From CAVSCR01 sp963726575 (lineage in GTDB: Bacteria; Actinomycetota; Actinomycetes; JAHEKZ01): a stretch of 64,000 nucleotides of DNA. Below the pieces are notes generated by a model, which worked only from the letters and a program-made list of their open reading frames with translations, had not been told where the DNA came from and ran no database searches. Positions within the stretch are counted from its first letter, which is position 1; every line of letters starts with the position of its first letter. Positions 51,097-60,735 of this stretch are shown here, piece after piece. The stretch is from assembly GCA_963726575.1 (NCBI GenBank), contig CAVSCR010000005.1:1-64000 (forward strand), read 5' to 3'. Made by a program: the position numbers and the translations under genes.

Positions 51097-51704
51097 CGCT
51101 GTCCTCTCGTCGCGGGTGCTGCGTCCAAGAGCAGCCGCATGACCCAGCGCCATTTCGCGATCTGACGGTCGCGGGTGAAGCCGAACTCCTCGAACAAGGT
51201 CTCCGGTCCGGTATGAAAGTACGCACCGCGCTGTGGTGAGCGGCCCTCGACCTGCTCGGGGTAGGCCTCAACCACCCCACCTCCGGCGGCGCGGATGGCA
51301 TCGAGCGCGCCCGACACTGCAGCTCTGGCGACCCCCTGACCCCGGTGACTCTTGCCGGTGAAGATGCAGCCGATGCGCCAGTCCGGCGGCTCCACGAGCT
51401 GTTTGGCGTAGGCCGCGGGGTTCTTGATGTTGGGCAGCTCGGCGGGCGAACCGTACTGACACCAGCCGATGCAGTCGTCCGCGGCATAGACCAGGATCTG
51501 GTGCACGGTCCCGTTGCGCACATGTGCTTGCTTGGCGGCCCGGTTGCCGGCCACGGTGCTTTCCTTGCCCAAGCCTTCGCGGTGGAAACCCATGCACCAA
51601 CACCCGCCCCAGACGCCATTGTTCGCCTCGACCAGACGAGCGAAGTCATCCCAGGTGTCCTGGGACAGCGGGCGCGTGCTGTATCCACCCTGGTTGGCTG
51701 CCAT
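51093..51704 (-). CDS. GNAT-family acetyltransferase
   Basis: A 203-residue N-acetyltransferase-like protein. The N-terminal SQDTWDDFARLVEANNGVWGGCWCMGFHREG is unusual for GNATs and includes a CxC; the acetyl-CoA loop is GKSHRGQGVARAAVSGALDAIRAAG. The C-terminal part ends with GFTRDRQIAKWRWVMRLLL. The Cys/Trp-rich start is seen in a subfamily of unknown substrate. ATG 51704. Its stop overlaps the desaturase start, so the pair is coupled. Confidence 0.85.
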   Translation of the reverse strand: MAANQGGYSTRPLSQDTWDDFARLVEANNGVWGGCWCMGFHREGLGKESTVAGNRAAKQAHVRNGTVHQILVYAADDCIGWCQYGSPAELPNIKNPAAYAKQLVEPPDWRIGCIFTGKSHRGQGVARAAVSGALDAIRAAGGGVVEAYPEQVEGRSPQRGAYFHTGPETLFEEFGFTRDRQIAKWRWVMRLLLDAAPATRGQR

Positions 51705-51833
51705 TGATTCAGCATGCCCTTCCGCGGCCAGATGACCAACGCCGACGGCGGGGGGTGTCGGCCCACGCTCGCGCGGCAGTACGCTCCGGACGATCTCGGC
51801 GCAGATGCGCGGAGCGCAGTGTGAGGAGTCGTC

Positions 51834-52097
51834 ATGCCGACCGTCATCGGGCACCACGATGTGAAGGACACCGACCACTGGCTTGCCTCGCCCAAGCGCG
51901 AAGAAGTCTTCGGACCGCTCGGCGTCACGAACATCCGTACCTTCGTCAACCCGCAGAACCGCAGCCAGGTCGCCGTGCTCATGGACGTCGCTGACCTTGA
52001 CGTGGTCATGGCGGCGATGCAGAACCAGGCGATGTCCGACGCGATGGAGTACGACGGCGTGCTTCCGGAGACTCTGGTGCTGCTGGTCGAGGCGTAG
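51834..52097 (+). CDS. Small conserved protein of unknown function
   Basis: An 87-residue protein (MPTVIGHHDVKDTDHWLASPKREEVFGPLGVTNIRTFVNPQ in outline) with a ferredoxin-like alternation of strands and helices. The LDVVMAAMQNQAMSDAM helix and final ETLVLLVE strand suggest a dimeric alpha/beta barrel fold. ATG 51834 has GAGGAG upstream. It is followed 15 bases later by the cupin gene, so they are probably an operon. Confidence 0.7.
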   Translation: MPTVIGHHDVKDTDHWLASPKREEVFGPLGVTNIRTFVNPQNRSQVAVLMDVADLDVVMAAMQNQAMSDAMEYDGVLPETLVLLVEA

Positions 52098-52112
52098 CCC
52101 GAGGAGTCGTCG

Positions 52113-52571
52113 ATGACCGTTGCGCCTGCCTTCATGGTCGGGGGTTCGCCGGACGGGGACCGCCCCTGGAGGGTGCTCGCGGGTGCTGAGCGAACCGGTG
52201 GGGCGGTGACCTTCGGCGACGCCCGCATCCCTCCCTATTCACCCGGCCCTGGCCGCCATGTCCACAGCCGGGAGGACGAGGCCATCTATGTGGTCGAGGG
52301 CGTGCTGACGGTGGAGGTCGGCGATCAGCGGTTCGAGGCAGGTCCGCAGACCCTGGTGTGGCTGCCCCGGAACGTGCCGCACGTCTTTGGCAACCTGTCG
52401 AACGGTCTCGTGCGGACCGTGGGCGTCATCACCCCCAGTGGGTTGGAGGGAATGTTCGCCGAGCAGGCCGACTACTTCAGCCAACTTCAAGGGCCACCAG
52501 ATCCCGAGGCGCTGACGGCGATCAGTGTGAAGTACGGCGTGATGCCCGTCGATGGGCCACCACTCACGTAG
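52113..52571 (+). CDS. Cupin-domain protein
   Basis: A 152-residue single-cupin protein. The two cupin motifs are visible: PGPGRHVHSREDEAIYVVEGVLTVEVG (His, His, Glu as potential metal ligands) and PRNVPHVFGNLSN. Members range from dioxygenases to small-molecule-binding proteins; nothing fixes the substrate. GTG or ATG at 52113 with GAGGAG nearby. Linked to the small gene upstream. Confidence 0.85.
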   Translation: MTVAPAFMVGGSPDGDRPWRVLAGAERTGGAVTFGDARIPPYSPGPGRHVHSREDEAIYVVEGVLTVEVGDQRFEAGPQTLVWLPRNVPHVFGNLSNGLVRTVGVITPSGLEGMFAEQADYFSQLQGPPDPEALTAISVKYGVMPVDGPPLT

Positions 52572-52699
52572 CGTCATCGATAAAACAGAACCTAAGTGTC
52601 GGAAACATCTGTTGGACAGGAGCAGTGCGAACCGCCACGATGCCAACAGGCGCACCGACGCGCTCGTGATCCAGGTCCCACCTGTCATGCGGGGTAGAG

Positions 52700-53950
52700 A
52701 TGTCGAACGAAGCGGTGGAGGTGCTCGTCGTCGGCGGCGGCCAAGCCGGTCTGGCGATGAGCGAGCACCTGAGCCGGTGCGAGGTGCCGCACCTGGTGCT
52801 GGAACGGCACCGCATCGCCGAACGCTGGCGCTCCGAGCGGTGGGACTCCCTGGTGGCCAACGGGCCGGTCTGGCACGACCGCTTCCCGGGACTGGAGTTC
52901 TCAGACCTCGACCCGGGCGAGTTCGCCTCGAAGGAGCGCGTCGCCGACTACTTCGTCGCGTACGCCGAGAAGATTGCGGCGCCGATCCGGTGCGGTGTCG
53001 AGGTCAGGTCGGTCCAGAAGAACGAGGGACGTGCCGGCTTTCGCGCGCAGACGTCAGGTGGGACGGTGGAGGCGCGCTTCGTCGTCGCCGCCACCGGTCC
53101 GTTCCAGCGTCCGGTCGTGCCGGCGGTGGTCCCCGAGGACGCCGGGCCGGCGCAACTGCACTCCACCGCCTACCGCAACCCTGCACAACTGCCCGACGGC
53201 AACGTGCTCGTGGTCGGCGCGGGGTCGTCGGGGGTGCAGATCGCCGACGAACTGCTCGCCGCCGGCCGTCGCGTCTACCTCTCCGTGGGCCCGCACGATC
53301 GCCCGCCGCGCCGGTACCGCGGGCGCGACTTCGTCTGGTGGCTTGGCGTGCTGGGCGAGTGGGACGCGCAAACGCCTCCGAAGGGCGCAGAGCACGTCAC
53401 GATCGCGGTCAGCGGCGCACACGGCGGTCACACGGTGGACTTCCGCGAGCTTGCCGCCCGCGGCATGGTGCTCGTCGGCCGGACGGACTCCTATGAACGG
53501 GGCGCGGTGCGGTTCGCGCCGGACCTCTCGGACAACATCGCCGGTGGCGACACCAACTACCTGTCCCTGCTCGACGCAGCCGACGCCTACGTCGCTCGCA
53601 ACGGTCTCGAGCTACCTGAGGAGCCGCAGGCCCGCGTCCTAGGACCCGCACCAACCTGTGTGACCGACCCCCTCGGCGAGCTCGACCTGGCGGGAGCAGG
53701 AGTGACCTCGATCATCTGGGCCACCGGCTTCTCCCTGGACTACAGCTGGTTGCAGGTGGACGCGTTCGACGACAGCGGTAAGCCGAACCACCGGCGCGGC
53801 GTCTCTTCCGAGCCCGGCGTCTACTTCCTGGGACTCCCTTGGCTGTCCCGTCGGGGGTCGAGCTTCATCTGGGGCGTCTGGCACGACGCCTCGTACGTGG
53901 CCGACCACATCGCCACCCAGCGTGGATATCTCACTTCTCCGGCTTGCTAG
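52700..53950 (+). CDS. FAD/NADP-dependent flavin monooxygenase
   Basis: A 416-residue flavoprotein monooxygenase of the FMO/YUC-like group. FAD-binding GGGQAGLAMSEHL (residues 12-24), then RWDSLVANGPVWHDRFPG; NADP-binding GAGSSGVQIADEL near 172; and the downstream ATGFSLDYSW motif near 345. Substrate unknown; relatives oxygenate soft nucleophiles or indole pyruvate. ATG 52700 with GGTAGAG upstream. It is 128 bases after the cupin gene. Confidence 0.88.
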   Translation: MSNEAVEVLVVGGGQAGLAMSEHLSRCEVPHLVLERHRIAERWRSERWDSLVANGPVWHDRFPGLEFSDLDPGEFASKERVADYFVAYAEKIAAPIRCGVEVRSVQKNEGRAGFRAQTSGGTVEARFVVAATGPFQRPVVPAVVPEDAGPAQLHSTAYRNPAQLPDGNVLVVGAGSSGVQIADELLAAGRRVYLSVGPHDRPPRRYRGRDFVWWLGVLGEWDAQTPPKGAEHVTIAVSGAHGGHTVDFRELAARGMVLVGRTDSYERGAVRFAPDLSDNIAGGDTNYLSLLDAADAYVARNGLELPEEPQARVLGPAPTCVTDPLGELDLAGAGVTSIIWATGFSLDYSWLQVDAFDDSGKPNHRRGVSSEPGVYFLGLPWLSRRGSSFIWGVWHDASYVADHIATQRGYLTSPAC

Positions 53951-54036
53951 CGGCCGGGCACCGGACGAGCCCACACGTGGCGACCGGGTTGCGCGCCGCC
54001 GCTAGGCTCGCGCCGTCGACCGACGAGGGAGCACGC

Positions 54037-54456
54037 ATGCGCAACGTCTACCGGTATGTGGCGATGGCCATGGCCACGTGCGTCATCATCCAGGCGTCCG
54101 CGATCGCGTTCGGGATGTTCGGGTTGGCGCACGACGTGGACTCCGGGAACGTCGTGGTGGACAAGAACTACGACGGCAACGCCGGATTCGCCATCCACGC
54201 GATCATGGGGACGATGGTGATCCCGCTGGTGGCCGTGATCTTCCTCGTCGTGGGCATCCTGGTGCGGAAGGTCGACGCAGCGCTGAAGTGGGCGGGAATC
54301 GTCTTCGGCCTCGTAGCACTGCAGGTCGTCCTGGCCATGATTGCCTTCGGAGCCCCTCCAGTCGGCCTGTTCCACGGCATCAACGCCTTCCTGATCCTGC
54401 TGGCGTCGCTGAAGGCAGTCACCGTGGTGCCCAAGACCGCCGCACTCGCTGCCTGA
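54037..54456 (+). CDS. Four-helix membrane protein (DUF6220-like)
   Basis: A 139-residue membrane protein with four helices: YVAMAMATCVIIQASAIAFGMFGL, IHAIMGTMVIPLVAVIFLVVGILV, GIVFGLVALQVVLAMIAFG and INAFLILLASLKAVTV. His residues in AIHAIMG and FHGINAF sit in the second and fourth helices like haem ligands of small cytochrome-b-type proteins, although haem binding is not shown. The extracellular loop GLAHDVDSGNVVVDKNYDGNAG is conserved in look with DUF6220 proteins. ATG 54037 with GGGAG upstream; a TAGGCT -10 box lies at 54002. Confidence 0.75.
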   Translation: MRNVYRYVAMAMATCVIIQASAIAFGMFGLAHDVDSGNVVVDKNYDGNAGFAIHAIMGTMVIPLVAVIFLVVGILVRKVDAALKWAGIVFGLVALQVVLAMIAFGAPPVGLFHGINAFLILLASLKAVTVVPKTAALAA

Positions 54457-54539
54457 GCAGACATTCCGATTCGCTGGTCGCGGCGGTGCAGCCGGGCCTA
54501 CGTTGACGAGGCCAGCCCGCCACGCATGAGGAGTCAGCC

Positions 54540-55925
54540 ATGTCCGTCACCTTGGATCGTGCCGCGCTCGAAGCCAGTCTGAAGGCGTCAGTCGTAGGCC
54601 CCGGCGACGCGGAGTACGACGAGCTGCGCCGGGTGTTCAACGGGATGGTCGATCGACGCCCCGCGGCCATCGTGCGTTGCGAATCCGTGGACGACGTCGC
54701 TGCTGCGGTCGGCTACGCCCACGACACCGGCCTGGAGCTGTCGGTCTACGGCGGCGGGCACAGCGTCACCGGCTCCGGCGTCTGTGACGGCGGCGTCGTC
54801 GTCGACCTGCGCCTGCTCAGTTCGGTCGCCGTCGACGCGGCTGCGCGCACGGCGCGGGTCCAAGGTGGCGCCACCTGGGGAGACGTCGACGCAGCGACGA
54901 CAGCCCACGGCCTGGCAGTCACCGGTGGCCGGGTGAGCAGTACCGGCGTCGGTGGGCTCACCCTCGGGTCCGGAAGCGGCTGGCTCGAGCGCACCCTTGG
55001 ACTGACGTGTGACAGCCTGCGCTCCTGCCAGGTGGTTCTGGCCGACGGCAGCATCGTGCGAGCCAGCGGGACTGAGCAGCCCGACCTCTTCTGGGCGCTG
55101 CGCGGCGGCAGCGGCAACTTCGGCGTGGTGACGGAGTTCGAGTTCGCGCTGCACGACCTTCCTCCGCTGCTGTACGCCGGGTTGGTCGTGCACCCCGCGG
55201 AGCGCGGTGCCGATCTGTTGCGGTTCTGGCGCGACTACATGGTCGACGCGCCCGACGAGGTGAACTCGGCGATCGCGTTCATCTCTGCGCCACCGGCCGA
55301 TTTCGTGCCCGAACCGGCGCGTGGGATGCCGGTGGTCGGCATGGTCGTGGTCTACGTCGGTGCCCCGGCCGAGGGCGAACGTGTACTGGCGCCGCTGATC
55401 GGCTGGGGCCCGCCGCTGATCACTATGGTCGAGCCGATGCCCTATCTCGCGGTCCAGGGTCTGCTGGCCGAGGCGAACCAACCAGGTCACCGCAACTACT
55501 GGACGTCAGACTTCTGTGACTTGCCTGATGAGGCATGCGATGTCTTCGCGGCGGTCGCGAACTCGCACACCTCGCCGTTGTCGCAGTCGTTGATCGCTGC
55601 AGGCGGCGGTGCTGTTGCGCGGGTCGACGACGACGCCATGGCCTTCGGCCAACGCAGTGCACCGTTCAACATCCACCTGCTGAACATGTGGGTGGACCCT
55701 GCCGAGGACGACGCGCAGATCGCGTGGGTCAAGGATTTCGGTGCGCAGATGAAGCCGTGGGCGCGGCAGGGCGCCTACCTGAACTACCTCGGCCACGAGG
55801 GAGCCGATCGGGTGCGCGACGCCTTCGGTCCGACCAAGTTCGCCCGTCTGCAGGAGCTCAAGACCCGTTTCGACCCGGACAACGTGTTCCGGAACAACCA
55901 GAACATCGAACCACTGCCGCGGTGA
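54540..55925 (+). CDS. FAD-linked oxidase, BBE-like
   Basis: A 461-residue FAD-dependent oxidoreductase of the berberine-bridge/vanillyl-alcohol oxidase-type family. The PCMH FAD domain is plain (SVYGGGHSVTGSGVCDGGVVVDLRLLS, with the His for covalent FAD; GGLTLGSGSGWLERTLGLTCDSL; LFWALRGGSGNFGVVTEFEF), and the C terminus has the BBE signature (YLNYLGHEGADRVRDAFG, then FDPDNVFRNNQNIEP). The CxxG Cys for a second bond is not obvious. ATG 54540 has GAGGAG upstream. Substrate unknown. The stop is 6 bases from the convergent aminotransferase stop. Confidence 0.9.
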   Translation: MSVTLDRAALEASLKASVVGPGDAEYDELRRVFNGMVDRRPAAIVRCESVDDVAAAVGYAHDTGLELSVYGGGHSVTGSGVCDGGVVVDLRLLSSVAVDAAARTARVQGGATWGDVDAATTAHGLAVTGGRVSSTGVGGLTLGSGSGWLERTLGLTCDSLRSCQVVLADGSIVRASGTEQPDLFWALRGGSGNFGVVTEFEFALHDLPPLLYAGLVVHPAERGADLLRFWRDYMVDAPDEVNSAIAFISAPPADFVPEPARGMPVVGMVVVYVGAPAEGERVLAPLIGWGPPLITMVEPMPYLAVQGLLAEANQPGHRNYWTSDFCDLPDEACDVFAAVANSHTSPLSQSLIAAGGGAVARVDDDAMAFGQRSAPFNIHLLNMWVDPAEDDAQIAWVKDFGAQMKPWARQGAYLNYLGHEGADRVRDAFGPTKFARLQELKTRFDPDNVFRNNQNIEPLPR

Positions 55926-55931
55926 GTCCGG

Positions 55932-57276
55932 TCAGTCGCTGATCTGGCCCTTCGCGTCGGTGCGCACCAACACCGAACGCATCGCCTCGACCGTCCGGTC
56001 GACCTCCGCCCTGGTCATGACCAGCGGGGGAGACAGCACAAGGTTGTGGGCGCAGTCGCGCACGATCACCCCGGTCTCGCGCCGGATGACGTCGGGCAGG
56101 AGCGGGTCGCCCATCGGCAACGGCTCGCGGGACTCGCGATCTGCCACGAGCTCCACCGCGTGCATCATCCCGACGTACCGCACCTCGCCCACGATCTCGA
56201 GGTCCAGCAGGCTGCGCAGACCGTCGTGCAGGTAGCTGCCGACGTCCTTGGCAGCCTGCAGCAGGCCGTCGCGCTCGATGATGTCGAGGTTGGCCAGTGC
56301 CACCGCGGCGGCGGTCGGGTGCCCGTTGTAGGTGTAGCCCATGGGGAATCCGTGGTCGCGGCCCAGGACCTCGGCTACCTGGTCTGAGACCAGTACCGCA
56401 CCGAGCGGGATGTAGCCGCTGGTGATGCCCTTGGCCGTCACGATGATGTCCGGGTCGACGCCGAAGTACTGGGCGGCGAACCACTCACCGACCCGGCCGT
56501 AGGCGGTGACCACCTCGTCGAAGATGAGCAGGATGCCGTGCTTGCGCAGCAGGGCGGACACCCGCGGCCAGTAGTCGTCCGGCGGCACCAACATCCCGCC
56601 CACGCCCATGATCGGCTCGCCCAACATCGCGGCGATCTTGTCGGGGCCGATCGTCTCGATCGTCTCCTCGAGCTCGGCCAGCGAGGAAGTCGGTCGGGTC
56701 CTGGCCATCGAAAAGCTCGGCACGGTAGGGCCACGGCGGGGTCACGTGGGTGACGTGCGGCAGCATCGGACCGAAACCGTCCTGGTAGATGTCGAAGCCG
56801 GACGCCGTCCCGCCGCCGTAGGCGATGCCGTGGTAGGAGTTGCGGCGCGCGATGATCCAGTTGCGGTCCGGCTGGTCGTTGCGGAAATGGAAGTAGCGCG
56901 CCATCTTGATCGCCGCTTCGTTGCCCTCCGAGCCGCCGCTGGTGAAGTACACGTGGTTCAGCTGGGCCGGAGAGATGTCGGTGAGCCGCTGCGCCAACGC
57001 GATCGCCTTGTCGTTGGAGAACTCCCAGAAGCTGGTGAAGTACTCCAACGTCTTGATCTGCTCCGACGCCACGGACGCGATCTCTTCGCGCCCGTGTCCG
57101 ATCTGGGCGAGCCACAGACCGCCGGTGGCGTCGAGATACTCCCGCCCTTGGACATCCCAGAGCGAGCACCCCTGACCGCGCGTCATGATGACGCGCTCCT
57201 GCGTGCTCGTCGGCAGGTACGGGTGGATGATGTGAGCGCGGTCGGATGCCTCGAGTGCGGCTACGTCGTGGCTCAT
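55932..57276 (-). pseudogene. Class III (omega) aminotransferase, broken by one extra base
   Basis: A PLP-dependent aminotransferase of the class III group that transaminates terminal amines such as putrescine, GABA or beta-alanine. The N-terminal part (LDATGGLWLAQIGHGREEIA, then FTSGGSEGNEAAIKMARYFHF) and the C-terminal part (GILLIFDEVVTAYGRVGEWFAAQ with the PLP Lys in TAKGITSGYIPLGAVLVSD) are in different frames. Deleting one base of the CC at 56678-56679 gives FLAAELEETIE and a 447-residue enzyme of normal length. It is the last gene of the ridA-DUF1028-M20-aldehyde dehydrogenase operon. ATG 57276 has AGAGGAGAA upstream. Confidence 0.88.
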
Positions 57277-57308
57277 GGGTTCTCCTCTAGAGGATCGCTG
57301 GGGCGCGA

Positions 57309-58796
57309 TCAGTACCGGATCCACGTGGTCTTCAGGCCAGTGAACTTGTCGAAGGCGTGCAAGGAAAGGTCACGGCCGAAACCGGACTGCTTGAACCCGC
57401 CGAACGGGGTCGTCGGCCCCAGGGCGTCCACCGTGTTCACCGACACCGTGCCCACGTGCAGCTGGTCGGCAACCCGGTGGGCCCGCGACAGGTTGCCGGT
57501 CCACACCGACGCCGCCAGCCCGTAAGGGCTGTCGTTGGCGAGCATCACGGCCTGCGCCTCGTCGTCGAAGACCGTGACCGTCAGCACGGGGCCGAAGATC
57601 TCCTCACGGATGGGCGCCGCGTCCGGCGCCAGTCCGGTGATGATCGTCGGCTCGACGTAGCAGTCGGAGTTCTCGATAGTGACGCGCTGGCCCCCGACGA
57701 CGATGTTGCCGTGCTCCGCACCGAGGCGCAGGTAGTGCTCCACGCGGTCGGCCTGCTGACGGTCGACGAGGGGGCCCATGCTCGAGTCCGGGTCGAACGG
57801 GTGGCCCACCTGGATCACGCGGGCTTGTGCCGACACTCGCTCGATGAACTCCGCAGAGATCTCGCGCTGCACGAGGAGGCGGGAGTTCGCGGAGCACACC
57901 TCACCCTGGTTGAAGAAGATGCCGCGAGCGGCGTACTCCGCAGCGTCGGCGATGTCGTCGACGTCGGAGAACACCAGGTTGGGGCTCTTGCCTCCGCACT
58001 CCAGCCACACCTGCTTGAGGTTGGACTTCCCCGCGTACTGCAAGAAGAGCTTGCCCACCTCGGTACTGCCGGTGAACGTCACGACGTCGATGTCGGGGTG
58101 CTCGCCGATGGCTCGGCCGACCACCTCGCCGGCCCCCGGAACCACATTGAGCACGCCGTCCGGCAGTCCGGCCTCCGCGGCCAGCTCGGCGAGCCGCAGT
58201 GAGGACAGCGGCGACTGCTCCGCCGGCTTGAGCACGACGCAGTTCCCCGCGGCGAGGGCGGGCGCCAGCTTCCAGATCCCCATCTCGAGCGGGTAGTTCC
58301 ACGGCACGACGGCAGCGACCACGCCAAGGGGCACGCGCTGCACCAGTGCGATGTTGCCAGGCGCGGTGGGTGGGATCTCGCCGCCCACCTTGTCGACGGC
58401 CTCGGCGTAGAACCGCAGGATCGCCGCACTTCCCGGAACGTCGATCTCGTGGGCGTCGGTCACCAGCTTGCCCATGTCACGGGAGTCGGTGACGGCCAGC
58501 TCGTCCTGGTGGGCCAGGATCAGGTCGGCCAGGCGCAGCAGGGTCGCTTTGCGGTCGTCCACGCGCGCGCGCGACCAGACACCGGAGTCGAACGCGGCGC
58601 GCGATGCCTGCACCGCCAGGTCGACGTCGCCGGGGCCGCACTCGGCCACCTTCGCGATCGTCTCGCCGCTGGCCGGGTCGATGCTGAGCCGGGTCTGGCC
58701 GTCGACGGCGTCGACGAAGCGACCGTTGATGAACGCCTGCGTGCAGAAGGTGACGCCGTCGGCCACCGCCTGCCACTCGGCTCGGGTGCGCTGCAT
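57309..58796 (-). CDS. PuuC-like aldehyde dehydrogenase
   Basis: A 495-residue NAD(P)-dependent aldehyde dehydrogenase closest in look and length to PuuC, which oxidises gamma-glutamyl-aminobutyraldehyde in putrescine breakdown. Landmarks: WNYPLEMGIWKLAPALAAGNCVVLKPAEQSPLS, TFTGSTEVGKLF, general-base Glu in WLECGGKSPN, nucleophile Cys in NQGEVCSANSR, and the C-terminal LHAFDKFTGLKTTWIRY. ATG 58796. Operon context with an omega-aminotransferase 32 bases downstream supports oxidation of the aminoaldehyde that the transaminase produces. Confidence 0.92.
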   Translation of the reverse strand: MQRTRAEWQAVADGVTFCTQAFINGRFVDAVDGQTRLSIDPASGETIAKVAECGPGDVDLAVQASRAAFDSGVWSRARVDDRKATLLRLADLILAHQDELAVTDSRDMGKLVTDAHEIDVPGSAAILRFYAEAVDKVGGEIPPTAPGNIALVQRVPLGVVAAVVPWNYPLEMGIWKLAPALAAGNCVVLKPAEQSPLSSLRLAELAAEAGLPDGVLNVVPGAGEVVGRAIGEHPDIDVVTFTGSTEVGKLFLQYAGKSNLKQVWLECGGKSPNLVFSDVDDIADAAEYAARGIFFNQGEVCSANSRLLVQREISAEFIERVSAQARVIQVGHPFDPDSSMGPLVDRQQADRVEHYLRLGAEHGNIVVGGQRVTIENSDCYVEPTIITGLAPDAAPIREEIFGPVLTVTVFDDEAQAVMLANDSPYGLAASVWTGNLSRAHRVADQLHVGTVSVNTVDALGPTTPFGGFKQSGFGRDLSLHAFDKFTGLKTTWIRY

Positions 58797-58857
58797 CAGA
58801 CGGCTCCCTCGTGGGCCAGGGCTGCGGGACTCCCGCGGTGCCCCAGAGTCTGTCGGA

Positions 58858-60061
58858 TCATGGCGTCCTCCGGTGCAGGAGTCGGGCGCGCAGGGCCGGG
58901 TCGGTAGCGGCGTCGACCACAGTCCACGCCAGAGCCGTTGCCGCGTCGATCACTGCCCGGTCGGCTGCGGGGGTGATGCAGTGGGCGGCGAACTCCCGCT
59001 GATGGTTGACCGCCGGGGCGGATTCGATGCCGATGTAGGGATGCAGCGCCGGAACCACCTGCGACACGTTGCCCATGTCGGTGCTGGCGCGGTTCATGCG
59101 GCCCAGTGGCGAGTCGGCCTGATCGAATCGTCGACCCAGCTGCTCGGCGTTGCTCCGATAGGCGCCGACCAGTTCGGCGTCGTTGACGAACTCCGAGTAC
59201 GGCGGACTCTCTGGCTCGATCGCCAGCGAGCAACCGGTGGCCAGAGCCCCGGCCTCGAAGCACCGACGCACCTTCGCCTCGACGTCCTCACGTTGCTCGC
59301 TCGTATCCGCGCGCACGTACCAGCGTCCCTGGGTGCGCTCGGGAATCGCATTCGGCACGTCGCCGCCGTGGGTGACGATGCCGTGCACCCGTGCGGACTC
59401 GGGGAGTTGCTGACGCAGCAGCCCGATCGCGACCTGCGCCACGGTGAAGGCATCGGCGGCGTTGCGGCCCTGCTCGGGGTAGGCGGCGGCGTGCGCTGCC
59501 TGACCGGTGTAGGTGACCAGTGAGTGCGAGACCGCGTAGGGGCGAGCCTCGGCGACGTCGACCGGCCCTGGGTGGGCCATCAGAGCCAGATGAACGTCGG
59601 CGAAGGCACCCGGCGTCGAGCAGTCGGATCTTGCCGCCGCCCCCTTCCTCGGCCGGTGTGCCGAGCAGGACGACGCGTAGACCCACGTCGTCGGCCACGG
59701 CGGCGAGCGCCCGAGCCGCGCCCACCGACGAGGCCGCGATGACGTTGTGGCCGCAGGCGTGACCCAGCCCGGGGAGCGCGTCGTACTCGGCGCAGACCAC
59801 CACAGTCAGGGGTCCGGTTCCGTACTCGGCGTGAACCGCGGTGTCCAGCCCCAGGTAGCCGGTGGTCACCGCGAAGCCGGCGTCCTTCATCTCCTGCGCC
59901 ACCCAGCCGGCGGCACGATGCTCCTCCCAGGCGACCTCGGGATGCGCGTGGATGCGATGGCTCAGGGCGAGCAGCCGCTCCCGGTCACGGGTGACGACGT
60001 CGGCGACGGCCGCCTTCGCGGCCTCGGCATCGGGGTCGGTCGCTGACGGCACGGCGGTCAT
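58858..60061 (-). pseudogene. M20D-type amidohydrolase, broken by one extra base
   Basis: A metal-dependent amidohydrolase of the M20D group (hippurate/indoleacetyl-amino-acid/aminobenzoyl-glutamate hydrolases). N-terminal block RIHAHPEVAWEEHRAAGWV and CAEYDALPGLGHACGHN are in one frame; after LLDAG the frame is lost. Deleting one base of the CCC at 59609-59611 gives AGAFADVHLALMAHPGPVDV and continues through the dimerisation part (SLVTYTGQAAHAAAYPEQGRNAADA), 400 residues in all. ATG 60061 overlaps the DUF1028 stop by 4 bases. It probably cleaves an N-acyl amine feeding the downstream transaminase and aldehyde dehydrogenase. Confidence 0.88.
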
Positions 60062-60735
60062 CTGTCGTCCCCTGGAACGCCGTAGCCAGGAGCCTGGGTC
60101 GGGTCCAGCGCCCGCATCACGTAGTCGTCGCGCTGCGGCTGCCACAGCTCCCACAGGCGCTGCAGCGCGGCGAGGGGTTCTTCGTCCCAGTCGACCCGCA
60201 GGTCGGTGATGGGCCAGGCGACCTGGTCGGCCACGAGCAGGCCCGCGGAGTGCAGCGGTCCAGCCTCGCCGCCGCGTGCCAGGCCTTGCGTGAGCGCCGA
60301 GAGGAGTCGCTGCTCCAGCGGTTGTGCCGGATCGGCTTCGAAGCCGGCCAACACGGCCGCGATCACCCCCGCGTCGGCCAGGAGGTTGCCGGCCGCAACG
60401 CAGTCGAGTCCCGTCGCCGAGGTGTTCACTCCGAGCGCCTGCGAGCCGGTGTACGCGTCCGCGACGCCGGCAGCGTCGATCGCCGTCAGCTGTCGGTGCT
60501 CGACGAACGGGGCCCGTGCCACCGTCGCAGCCACGGCTTCCGTGGCGCTGCTGCCCTGCGCGAGCAGACCCAGCAGCTGCGGTCCGAGACGCGGATCGGT
60601 CACGTTCTGCGTGGTGACGGCGCCGACTCCGGCCCACACGAAGGCACACCGTGCGGCCACCGCGGGGCTCGACGACGTGATCGCCACTCCCAGCGCGCCC
60701 GTGCGTGCGCAACGTCCTGCGATGCTGAACGTCAT
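60058..60735 (-). CDS. DUF1028 family protein (Ntn-hydrolase-like)
   Basis: A 225-residue DUF1028 protein. The start MTFSIAGRCARTGALGVAITSSSPAVAARCAFVWAGVGAVTTQNVTDPRLG is diagnostic, with the internal DAYTGSQALGVNTSATGLDCVAAGNLLAD block typical for the family. DUF1028 proteins have an Ntn-hydrolase-like fold and often accompany RidA and peptidase or amidohydrolase genes, as here. ATG 60735 overlaps the ridA stop and its own stop overlaps the amidohydrolase start, each by 4 bases. Confidence 0.9.
   Translation of the reverse strand: MTFSIAGRCARTGALGVAITSSSPAVAARCAFVWAGVGAVTTQNVTDPRLGPQLLGLLAQGSSATEAVAATVARAPFVEHRQLTAIDAAGVADAYTGSQALGVNTSATGLDCVAAGNLLADAGVIAAVLAGFEADPAQPLEQRLLSALTQGLARGGEAGPLHSAGLLVADQVAWPITDLRVDWDEEPLAALQRLWELWQPQRDDYVMRALDPTQAPGYGVPGDDR

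Noticed and set aside
8915..59611. Programmed +1 frameshifting as the default explanation for the split genes
   Set aside because: No shared slippery sequence, stop codon context or downstream structure was seen, and the genes are unrelated; single-base insertion errors are simpler.
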